This document shows positions 1 through 5,355 of a DNA stretch of 5,396 bases, piece by piece. A program made the position numbers and the translations under genes. Each line of letters begins with the position of its first letter. The first letter of the stretch is position 1. The DNA is from Bacillota bacterium (lineage in GTDB: Bacteria > Bacillota > Syntrophomonadia > Syntrophomonadales > Syntrophomonadaceae), in the NCBI GenBank assembly GCA_017861475.1, contig JAGFXV010000128.1, positions 1 through 5,396 on the forward strand, written 5' to 3'. A model generated the notes under the pieces. That model saw nothing but the letters and a program-made list of their open reading frames with translations. It did no database searches and was not told the DNA's origin.

Positions 1-1324
1 AGACATTGAAACCACTGGTGATAATAACATCTTTCAGTCTGTCGATCACTTTAAAATAACCGTCTTCGTCCATTACCACCACATCACCGGTTCTGACCCA
101 GGTTCCATCACCTACAAACGCGTTCCTGGTCGCTTCTTCATTGTTCCAGTAACCTTTCATAACATTTGGCCCTTTTATTACTAATTCCCCTGCTTCCCCG
201 GCTGGCAGGAAATTTCCGTCCGTATCGATCGTGGCCATTATTTCATCCGGGAAGGGAATCCCAACGCCTTCTTTTCTCATCCCCATGCATGGACTGCAAC
301 TGCAGCCGGTAGTAGCTTCGGTCATGCCCAATGCTTCTCTCATTTTGCATCCGGTCAGCTTTTCAAAGGTATTGCGTATATTATCAGGCAGTGCTGCTCC
401 CCCGCTTATACAAAGCCGGATCGATTTTAAATCATAATTTTCTACTCCGGGGAAACTGTTGATACCTGCGTACATCGTAGGTACAGCATAAAACAGGGTA
501 GGTTTGTACTTGTCAATTAATTTAATCAGCCCTTCCGTATCGCGGGGAAGGGTAACTGGAATAATGGTACCGCCATAAATAACGGGAATATTCATGGAGG
601 TTGTCATCCCGTAAACATGAAAAAATGGTGCTGCCGCCAGAAAAATGTCTTCTGAGGTGGCGCGGGAAAATCCGGCAATCTGCATGGCATTGGCAATCAG
701 ATTCAAATGAGTCAGCATGACCCCTTTGGGGTTTCCGGTGGTTCCGCCTGTATACTGCAAAATCGCCGTATCTTCTTGCGGATGAATGGTTGGCCGTGCG
801 GGTTTATCGGTTTCCTGAAGCATATCGCGGAACATAATAACCTTATCAGATTCAGGTTTAAAATCTCCTAACGGGGCTATGATTATTTTTTCAACCTTGG
901 TTTTTGGCATCAGACCGGCGAATTTCTGATACATGAAATCAAAGGTAACCACCCGGATTGCGCCGGAGTCATTAAGCATAAATTCCAACTCGTATTCAGT
1001 CAATAAGGGGTTGCTGTTGACAATAATACCGCCCATTTTTAGCACACCATAATAAGCAATAATAGTTTCCGGGAGATTGGGCAGGCTGAGCATGATTCTT
1101 TCCCCTTGCCTGACCCCCTGTTTTTGCAGGGAGAGCGCAAAACTGTCCGACATTCGATTTAGTTCTTCATAAGTGATCGTATTGTCGTTATAGAGTATAG
1201 CAGTTTTATAAGGATTTTTTTTGGTTGTTTCCTCCAGCAACTCATATATAGGTACATTTTTATAATTATAATTCACAGGTACGCCGAGATCGTAGTATTT
1301 CAGCCAGGGCATTTCAATATTCAT
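1..1324 (-). CDS. Acyl-CoA synthetase (AMP-forming), long-chain fatty-acid CoA ligase type; 3' end cut by window edge
   Basis: Cytoplasmic or membrane-associated enzyme of the ANL (class I adenylate-forming) family. It activates a carboxylic acid with ATP to an acyl-AMP and then transfers it to CoA. The frame is open for 441 codons from the ATG at 1324 to the left edge. Visible are the LcfA-like N-terminus (MPWLKYY, then VPIYELL), LKMGGIIVNSNPL at about 96-108, the P-loop YTGGTTGNPKG at 191-201, GMTEA at 333-337, and TGD...DEDGYF...DRLKDVI at 412-434. The missing part holds the hinge and the C-terminal domain with the catalytic lysine. The P-loop has Gly where Ser is usual, and residues 341-346 form a CxCxxC cluster. 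The start is supported by GGGAGGG five bases upstream. It follows the other synthetase by 20 bases, so the two are probably cotranscribed. The family call is firm; the chain-length class is an inference from overall resemblance to LcfA/FadD. Confidence 0.93.
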   Translation of the reverse strand, partial: MNIEMPWLKYYDLGVPVNYNYKNVPIYELLEETTKKNPYKTAILYNDNTITYEELNRMSDSFALSLQKQGVRQGERIMLSLPNLPETIIAYYGVLKMGGIIVNSNPLLTEYELEFMLNDSGAIRVVTFDFMYQKFAGLMPKTKVEKIIIAPLGDFKPESDKVIMFRDMLQETDKPARPTIHPQEDTAILQYTGGTTGNPKGVMLTHLNLIANAMQIAGFSRATSEDIFLAAAPFFHVYGMTTSMNIPVIYGGTIIPVTLPRDTEGLIKLIDKYKPTLFYAVPTMYAGINSFPGVENYDLKSIRLCISGGAALPDNIRNTFEKLTGCKMREALGMTEATTGCSCSPCMGMRKEGVGIPFPDEIMATIDTDGNFLPAGEAGELVIKGPNVMKGYWNNEEATRNAFVGDGTWVRTGDVVVMDEDGYFKVIDRLKDVIITSGFNV

Positions 1325-1344
1325 AGTAACCCTCCCTTTATGAC

Positions 1345-2880
1345 TTACTTTCCGCAGAGCTTTCTCACCTCAGTTTTCAATATTTTACCTGCCGGATTGT
1401 GGGGAATGTCGGCCACGATTTGTACATGACGCGGGATTTTGAATTTGGCCAGTTTTCCCTGACAAAAGGCGATAATTTCCTCCTCTGTTGCAGTGCAATT
1501 TGGCTTTAATGATATAACCGCTTTGACTGATTCACCCCAGTCAGGGTGAGGAACTGCGATTACTGCTGTCATCATCACGGCGGGGTGCTGCATAATTACG
1601 TCTTCTACTTCTTTGGAGTAAATATTCTGACCGCCTGAAATAATCATATCCTTGGAACGATCAACAAAATAAATATAGCCATCTTCGTCATACTTAGCCA
1701 AATCGCCTGACATTACCCAGCCATTTCTCTTCGCCTTGGCTGTTTTTTCCGGGTCTTTATAATACTCGACCATAATTCCTTCACTGCGAACGCCGATTTC
1801 ACCTACTTCGCCCGGTTTGGCTCTTTCTCCGTTTTCGTTAAATATAACGGTTTCAGTGCCGATATTCCCAGCGCAGCCTATACTGCTGGTCTTGATTTCG
1901 ATTTCCTCGGGATATAGGCCCAGGCCGCTGGGCCCTGCTTCGGTAAAACCATAAACCTGCTGCAGCTTGTTTTGACCGCGCAGTTTGAAAGAATCCAGAA
2001 TTAAAAAGATATCTTCTTTGGCAATGGGACTGCCGCCCAGCACAAACATTTGCATGGAACTTAAGTCGTAACTGTCAATGGGTAATAATTTGGCACAGGT
2101 CAGATACACTACAGCCGGTCCAAAGAAATGGGTTGTTTTTTCCTTTTGAATGGTTTCCAAAAATCCCTTGGGATCAAAACCTTCCATCAGGACATTGGTA
2201 CCGCCGACGTAAATCGAACCCAGAAAATACAGATGTAAGGGGGCAGAATGAAACAGAGGCATCATGGCAAGATTGCGGGTATAAAGATTCATACGGTGCG
2301 CTAAAGCACCCGTATTGACTACGGTAGCCACAACATTCTTGTGCTGAAAAATAGCTCCGCGGGGAGTTCCGGTCGTCCCGGAAGTATAGATTATAGAACA
2401 AAGATCCTCATCGTCAATACTTACTGGAGGTGCGTCAACAGATGAATCGTTCAGCAACTGCTGGTAAGTTTTGAAGCTTTGCCCTTCAATTTCCGCAGTG
2501 CAAACAAAATTTTTAACCAATGGCAATTCTTTTTCGATCCCATCAAGTACCGGCCAAAAGACCTGATCAAAGATAAACAGCTTTGCCTCGCTATTGTCTA
2601 CAATAAAGCGAACTTCAGACCTAAGCAGACCTATATTTATTGCCACCACTACTGCGCCGGCCTTTAAGATCCCAAAATAAGCCGCCACAAATTTTTCGCT
2701 GTTGCGCATCATCAGCGCTACTTTATCGCCTTTTTTGATTCCCAAATCAATTAATGCATTGGCAAACTGGTTGGATAGCTGATCAATTTCACGGTAATTA
2801 AATCGCAGGTCTTTAAATACAATCGCTTCTTTCTCGGGATACTTTCTGGCATTTCTATAAAGTAATTCCGCTACGTTCAT
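1345..2880 (-). CDS. Acyl-CoA synthetase (AMP-forming), FadD-like
   Basis: Complete 511-residue ANL-family acid-CoA ligase, a normal length for the family. Motifs in order: LKAGAVVVAIN at 72-82, P-loop YTSGTTGTPRG at 165-175, MPLFHSAP at 207-214, YGFTEAGPSG at 310-319, SGD at 391-393, DEDGYIYFVDRSKDMIISGG through 417, QNIYSKEVE at 418-426, and NPAGKILK at 495-502, whose Lys499 is the expected catalytic lysine for adenylation. All steps of the two-step acyl-AMP/acyl-CoA reaction look intact. The P-loop carries Arg174 where most members have Lys (PKG), a tolerated variant. The ATG at 2880 has GAGGA ten bases upstream. A possible tiny leader ORF overlaps this start (ATGA). It heads a two-gene unit with a second, differently built synthetase. 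The substrate is unknown: medium- or long-chain fatty acids or aromatic acids are all possible. Confidence 0.95.
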   Translation of the reverse strand: MNVAELLYRNARKYPEKEAIVFKDLRFNYREIDQLSNQFANALIDLGIKKGDKVALMMRNSEKFVAAYFGILKAGAVVVAINIGLLRSEVRFIVDNSEAKLFIFDQVFWPVLDGIEKELPLVKNFVCTAEIEGQSFKTYQQLLNDSSVDAPPVSIDDEDLCSIIYTSGTTGTPRGAIFQHKNVVATVVNTGALAHRMNLYTRNLAMMPLFHSAPLHLYFLGSIYVGGTNVLMEGFDPKGFLETIQKEKTTHFFGPAVVYLTCAKLLPIDSYDLSSMQMFVLGGSPIAKEDIFLILDSFKLRGQNKLQQVYGFTEAGPSGLGLYPEEIEIKTSSIGCAGNIGTETVIFNENGERAKPGEVGEIGVRSEGIMVEYYKDPEKTAKAKRNGWVMSGDLAKYDEDGYIYFVDRSKDMIISGGQNIYSKEVEDVIMQHPAVMMTAVIAVPHPDWGESVKAVISLKPNCTATEEEIIAFCQGKLAKFKIPRHVQIVADIPHNPAGKILKTEVRKLCGK

Positions 2881-2909
2881 AATGTCGATGTCCTCAAATA
2901 TTGAGACAT
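2877..2909 (-). CDS. Possible 10-codon leader peptide coupled to the synthetase start
   Basis: The reading is ATG at 2909, peptide MSQYLRTSTL, then TGA at 2879-2877. The stop shares four bases (ATGA) with the ATG of the synthetase gene, the classic geometry for translational coupling. A G-rich stretch (AAGGGGGGG, 2922-2914) lies 4 bases before its start and resembles a ribosome binding site better than the GAGGA before the synthetase does. The peptide has no run of one amino acid that would suggest attenuation. It may be fortuitous, because short ORFs of this size arise easily by chance. Confidence 0.25.
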   Translation of the reverse strand: MSQYLRTSTL

Positions 2910-2956
2910 CCTGCCCCCCCTTCGTTAGTTAGCTTTACATAAGCCTGTTATTAAGC

Positions 2957-2985
2957 TTTATATCATCCCCCTTTGAATATATGAA
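2957..2985 (-). promoter_or_regulatory. Candidate promoter of the acyl-CoA synthetase operon
   Basis: On the minus strand, TTCATA (2985-2980; 4 of 6 to TTGACA) is followed by 17 bases and TATAAA (2962-2957; 5 of 6 to TATAAT). A TG one base before the -10 makes it an extended -10 element. Transcription would start near 2950, giving a leader of about 70 bases. The region is AT-rich, so chance matches are likely. An alternative TATAAT lies at 3043-3038 but has no good -35. Confidence 0.45.
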
Positions 2986-2998
2986 ATTCCAATTCAAA
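2972..2998. promoter_or_regulatory. 27-base inverted repeat, possible operator
   Basis: TTTGAAT (2972-2978) and ATTCAAA (2992-2998) are perfect 7-base inverted arms separated by 13 bases. The repeat covers the -35 of the candidate synthetase promoter, where a repressor would block RNA polymerase. Arm spacing fits a dimeric helix-turn-helix protein. No specific regulator family can be named, and AT-rich DNA produces such repeats by chance fairly often. Confidence 0.3.
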
Positions 2999-3132
2999 TA
3001 ATATTAATTACGTTTGTAATATTTTAATATATTTGTGATTATATCGCATGATAATTTTTAATATTCTGACGATTATTTCGCCGTATTTATTACGCTGCTT
3101 AGATCAAAGCCCTTCTTCTCTGCCATTAGAAT

Positions 3133-3172
3133 TAACAAGGGGTTTCAGATTTAGATCTGAAACCCCTTGTTA
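3133..3172 (-). terminator. Strong hairpin terminator after the DUF1992 gene
   Basis: A perfect 18-bp stem (3133-3150 with 3155-3172) closes on a 4-base loop, with a GGGG/CCCC block in the arm. It begins six bases after the DUF1992 stop codon, where a terminator of the upstream operon is expected. The tail on the minus strand (AATTCTAATGG) is only weakly U-rich, so termination may rely on stem strength or a factor, or the hairpin may mainly protect the 3' end. No convergent gene is present. Confidence 0.75.
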
Positions 3173-3178
3173 GTATCT

Positions 3179-3757
3179 TTACAAGTTCTCTATGTCTTCC
3201 ATGATGCGGCTCATTTCAGCCTCTAGGTCGAGATTGGCTCGGCCCAACTTGGAAACGGGACAATGGAGATTATAATCCAGTATTTTCTTTGAAATTTCCT
3301 CCAATTGCTCCCGACTTCGGATATAGAAGTTTTTCTTCCTTTGTTCGAAATGGCGAATAGCGCCACTGTTTTGTTTCTCACGAAATACGATTTGCGTATA
3401 CTTTTTGAAGTCATCAACTTCCTTGTCCAATTTAGCCTTGAGGGTATTGATTTCCTTATTTAATTCAATCCAATAAGGTGCATATCCATTGTCTTTGAGA
3501 ATTTTGTGAGCCATGTGCAATTCGCCCGGTTCAAAGGGATTTTCATCCAGATCCAAGGGCTTGCCGGTACCCTCAAGATTGTCAAATTCACCCTGTTCCA
3601 TGGCTTTTTTCATCATTGCTCCAACCAGGTCGTGTTGCTTGATCAGGTGAACCGTTCGCTGCATTTCAAACGGAAAATCATCATAGATTAAACTTTTGTT
3701 GGATATCTTTTCTGACATATTCAGTTTTTGATCCTCTTTAAATCTATGTTTGTTCAT
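3179..3757 (-). CDS. DUF1992 (DnaJC28 conserved-domain) family protein
   Basis: 192-residue soluble protein of unknown function. The family signature is clear: QGEFDNLEGTGKPLDLDENP at about 55-74, MAHKILKDNGYAPYWIELNK at 82-101, then a long charged helical segment (about 100-165, probably coiled coil), ending in HCPVSKLGRANLDLEAE at 165-181. The domain is named after a eukaryotic DnaJ-C protein, but there is no J domain or HPD motif here, so a chaperone role should not be assumed. The first ~30 residues are an extra hydrophilic tail. The ATG at 3757 has AAAGGAG six bases upstream; a second Met at residue 14 has a more distant site. The gene starts 17 bases after the membrane methyltransferase, so they are probably cotranscribed, and a hairpin follows its stop. 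Confidence 0.9.
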   Translation of the reverse strand: MNKHRFKEDQKLNMSEKISNKSLIYDDFPFEMQRTVHLIKQHDLVGAMMKKAMEQGEFDNLEGTGKPLDLDENPFEPGELHMAHKILKDNGYAPYWIELNKEINTLKAKLDKEVDDFKKYTQIVFREKQNSGAIRHFEQRKKNFYIRSREQLEEISKKILDYNLHCPVSKLGRANLDLEAEMSRIMEDIENL

Positions 3758-3774
3758 GACGTACTCCTTTCAAG

Positions 3775-4452
3775 TTACCATATAAACGGAATCAAACGAT
3801 AACGTGTTTTAAGCAAATATTCTTTATAACTCGGCAGGCCATGTAATAGCACGGCTTCTTCTTTTTTGATCCGGGACACATTGGTAGGAATGAAAAGAAT
3901 AGCGAATATCAAAGCCCAATAAGATCCCAAAGCTAAAGGAGTAAATAATTCCATGATTAACAACCCCAGATACATGGGATGGCGAACCATGGCGTAGAGT
4001 CCGGTCGAGATCACCTGCTGTTCTTCCTCAACTTGTATCACCGTGGATGCATAGCTGTTTTCTCTAAAAACTGCAATAATCAAAACATACCCCAGAAAAA
4101 CCATTATATTGGCTACAATCACCAGCCAAACTGGTACAGCAGACCAGTGAAACCGAAAATCAAAACCGGGAACGACATAAGTTAACATGGCCAAAATTGA
4201 TAAGATGCGAATGATAAGCGGCTGGGGTTCTTTTTCTTTAACATTCATTCGCCTTGATAATAAGCCGGGGTCTTTTTTTAAAAAATAGGCGGTAATAAAG
4301 AGTGTTAGTATGGAAAAAATCGACCATAAAATCCATGCCTGCCAGAACCTAAAAGATCCGGCTGGCAAAAATAAAACGAGGCCCATCACGATCATAATTA
4401 TTACCGGCATCAGATAAGCTTTACATGTCGATAAACCAGTGTTATTTCCCAT
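3775..4452 (-). CDS. Membrane methyltransferase, isoprenylcysteine carboxyl methyltransferase (ICMT)/PEMT-like family
   Basis: Integral membrane protein of 225 residues with about five or six hydrophobic segments (near 13-30, 37-57, 79-97, 107-129 and 159-190, the last perhaps a helical hairpin). The C-terminal half carries the family's S-adenosylmethionine-binding signature, GLYAMVRHPMYLG at 151-163, followed by RIKKEEAVL (Glu-Glu 198-199) and Y-K-E-Y...TRYRLIPFIW at the end. Bacterial members are often annotated ICMT, but bacteria generally lack prenylated CaaX proteins, so the true acceptor (a lipid, isoprenoid or small molecule) is unknown. An in-frame TTG at 4455 precedes the ATG at 4452; the ATG is chosen because it is the stronger codon and has GGGGAGG eight bases upstream. 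It sits between the MerR regulator (38-base gap) and the DUF1992 gene (17-base gap), so it may be the regulator's main output. Confidence 0.88.
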   Translation of the reverse strand: MGNNTGLSTCKAYLMPVIIMIVMGLVLFLPAGSFRFWQAWILWSIFSILTLFITAYFLKKDPGLLSRRMNVKEKEPQPLIIRILSILAMLTYVVPGFDFRFHWSAVPVWLVIVANIMVFLGYVLIIAVFRENSYASTVIQVEEEQQVISTGLYAMVRHPMYLGLLIMELFTPLALGSYWALIFAILFIPTNVSRIKKEEAVLLHGLPSYKEYLLKTRYRLIPFIW

Positions 4453-4460
4453 CAAAAATA

Positions 4461-4467
4461 CCTCCCC
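4461..4467 (-). promoter_or_regulatory. Ribosome binding site of the membrane methyltransferase
   Basis: GGGGAGG on the minus strand lies 8 bases before the ATG at 4452 and 5 bases before the in-frame TTG at 4455. Both are within range, but the ATG is the better initiation codon, so the gene is annotated from 4452. Confidence 0.7.
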
Positions 4468-4490
4468 TATTTTAAGAAATTGAGACCTTC

Positions 4491-5306
4491 TTATTCGTCT
4501 TGGGATTGGAGAAATTTTTTAAAAAGCTTTTGATACCTGATTTGGGCAGGTGTCAATACGCCGGCAACCATATCCTGATATAAATTATCCAGAGGCGGTT
4601 TCATTCTCGGATTAGCGCGATACAGTTCCTTTACTGGAGGCATGTTGTTGACAAGCACCGCAGATTCACGTGCAAAAGCTTCAATTTTAGGATCGTCTTC
4701 TTCAAGGTGAGAGATTTCCTGCCAACGAGCGCCGGATTCTAAAGCCAGCTGGTATTGTTCGGGATGGGTTTTAAAATAATCAGCCAACGTGCGAAAACCA
4801 TCCTGATGCCTTTCGTCCCATTGAAAATCATCCAGGATACCGTACAACTTACGATGCTGATCATATATTTCCGGGCAAGTCTGAGCATAGCTCTCTGTTT
4901 GATCCGCGCCCAGTATCTCGGTGATCATTTGAAAAGATGGGGAAGCTGTTTTATCTTCATCCGGTTGCAGATCATCTTCTTGTAAAAGGGCGTCTATTTT
5001 CGCCAGTCGTTCTTCCAGGATTTTCATTTCGTTTAGCGATTCGCTGCGCAAGGATTCCAGGACTTCCCGTGAAGTTCGCGGGTTTTTCAAATCCCCTGTT
5101 ATTTCTTTGATCTGCTTGAGGTCCAGTCCCAGAGATTTTAAATGTTTGATAGAACGCATGCGATTCAACTCTTCCGGGCCGTATAAACGATATCCCCCGG
5201 CGGAACGCTCCGGTTCAGCCAACAAACCGATTTTGTGGTAATAATTTATAGTCTTCAACGTACTTCCGGTCAGTTTTATAAAATCACCGATTTGTATTTT
5301 ATTCAT
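4491..5306 (-). CDS. MerR-family transcriptional regulator
   Basis: 271-residue dimeric DNA-binding activator. The N-terminus is a typical MerR winged helix-turn-helix: IGDFIKLTGSTLKTINYY at 6-23, KIGLL at 25-29, then the wing with GGYRLYGPEEL at 37-47 and HLKSLGLDLKQIKEI at 55-69. A coiled dimerisation helix follows (about 80-110), then an acidic linker (111-120) and a C-terminal domain of about 150 residues that I do not recognise, presumably for ligand sensing. The only cysteine is Cys144, so the Cys-pair metal or redox sensing of MerR, CueR or SoxR is unlikely; an organic ligand is more plausible. The in-frame GTG at 5315 is rejected as start because it lies inside the ribosome binding site; the ATG at 5306 has GAGGTGA five bases upstream. 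A MerR-type promoter with operator lies directly in front, implying autoregulation and control of the two genes behind it. Confidence 0.93.
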   Translation of the reverse strand: MNKIQIGDFIKLTGSTLKTINYYHKIGLLAEPERSAGGYRLYGPEELNRMRSIKHLKSLGLDLKQIKEITGDLKNPRTSREVLESLRSESLNEMKILEERLAKIDALLQEDDLQPDEDKTASPSFQMITEILGADQTESYAQTCPEIYDQHRKLYGILDDFQWDERHQDGFRTLADYFKTHPEQYQLALESGARWQEISHLEEDDPKIEAFARESAVLVNNMPPVKELYRANPRMKPPLDNLYQDMVAGVLTPAQIRYQKLFKKFLQSQDE

Positions 5307-5311
5307 GGATA

Positions 5312-5318
5312 TCACCTC
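5312..5318 (-). promoter_or_regulatory. Ribosome binding site fixing the MerR start
   Basis: GAGGTGA on the minus strand is fully complementary to the 16S rRNA 3' end and lies 5 bases before the ATG at 5306. It overlaps the in-frame GTG at 5315-5313, which therefore cannot be the start. With the predicted transcription start at about 5320-5318, the mRNA leader would be only about 12-15 bases long. Confidence 0.8.
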
Positions 5319-5324
5319 ACCGTA

Positions 5325-5355
5325 AGTATAAACCAGACCCTTAGGGTCGGGTCAA
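5325..5355 (-). promoter_or_regulatory. MerR-type promoter with operator in a 19-base spacer
   Basis: On the minus strand, -35 TTGACC (5355-5350) and -10 TATACT (5330-5325) are separated by 19 bases, the over-long spacer typical of promoters that MerR proteins activate by DNA distortion. The spacer holds the perfect dyad GACCCTAAGGGTC (5348-5336). With one mismatch the symmetry extends to 21 bases, 5352-5332, nearly from -35 to -10. The position directly before the MerR gene and a short leader points to autoregulation of the three-gene operon. What is seen: elements, spacing, dyad. What is inferred: that this MerR protein binds it. Confidence 0.85.

Larger units (their letters stand above)
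2881..3178. other. 298-base AT-rich intergenic region between the two transcription units
   Basis: No credible protein-coding gene beyond the tiny leader ORF at 2909-2877. In minus-strand order it holds the hairpin terminator of the upstream unit (3172-3133), a stretch with no recognised signal (about 3130-3065), a very AT-rich segment (about 3060-2975) with short repeats, then a candidate promoter and inverted repeat (2998-2957), and a leader of roughly 70 bases with a run of seven G before the synthetase gene. No tRNA, riboswitch or small RNA was recognised. Confidence 0.7.

Noticed and set aside
231..437. 68-codon plus-strand ORF
   Set aside because: It lies antisense within the acyl-CoA synthetase gene, has no ribosome binding site of note and no recognisable domain; it is a shadow of the real coding frame.
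2133..2667. Several short ORFs on both strands (2133-2318, 2174-2401, 2479-2667)
   Set aside because: All lie inside the complete 511-residue synthetase gene in other frames, with peptide content typical of out-of-frame translation.
2940..2998. Sigma-54 (-24/-12) promoter before the synthetase operon
   Set aside because: No TGGCAC-N5-TTGC-like pair is present; only a loose TTGGAA word.
3038..3043. Perfect TATAAT on the minus strand as main -10 of the synthetase operon
   Set aside because: No acceptable -35 at 16-18 bases and no extended -10; it would also give a leader of about 150 bases. Kept only as an alternative in very AT-rich DNA.
3097..3110. Imperfect palindrome GCTTAGATCAAAGC
   Set aside because: Short, has an internal mismatch, and is not placed against any promoter element; consistent with chance.
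3223..3691. ORFs at 3223-3417 (minus) and 3506-3691 (plus)
   Set aside because: Both overlap the DUF1992 gene in other frames and show no family signature.
3179..3757. DnaJ co-chaperone role for the DUF1992 protein
   Set aside because: Only the domain's name comes from a DnaJ-C protein; there is no J domain or HPD motif in this sequence.
3979..4985. Plus-strand ORFs at 3979-4185 and 4755-4985
   Set aside because: They are antisense to the membrane methyltransferase and the MerR gene, without supporting start signals.
5307..5315. GTG start three codons upstream for the MerR gene
   Set aside because: The GTG is part of the ribosome binding site GAGGTGA, which is correctly spaced for the ATG at 5306.
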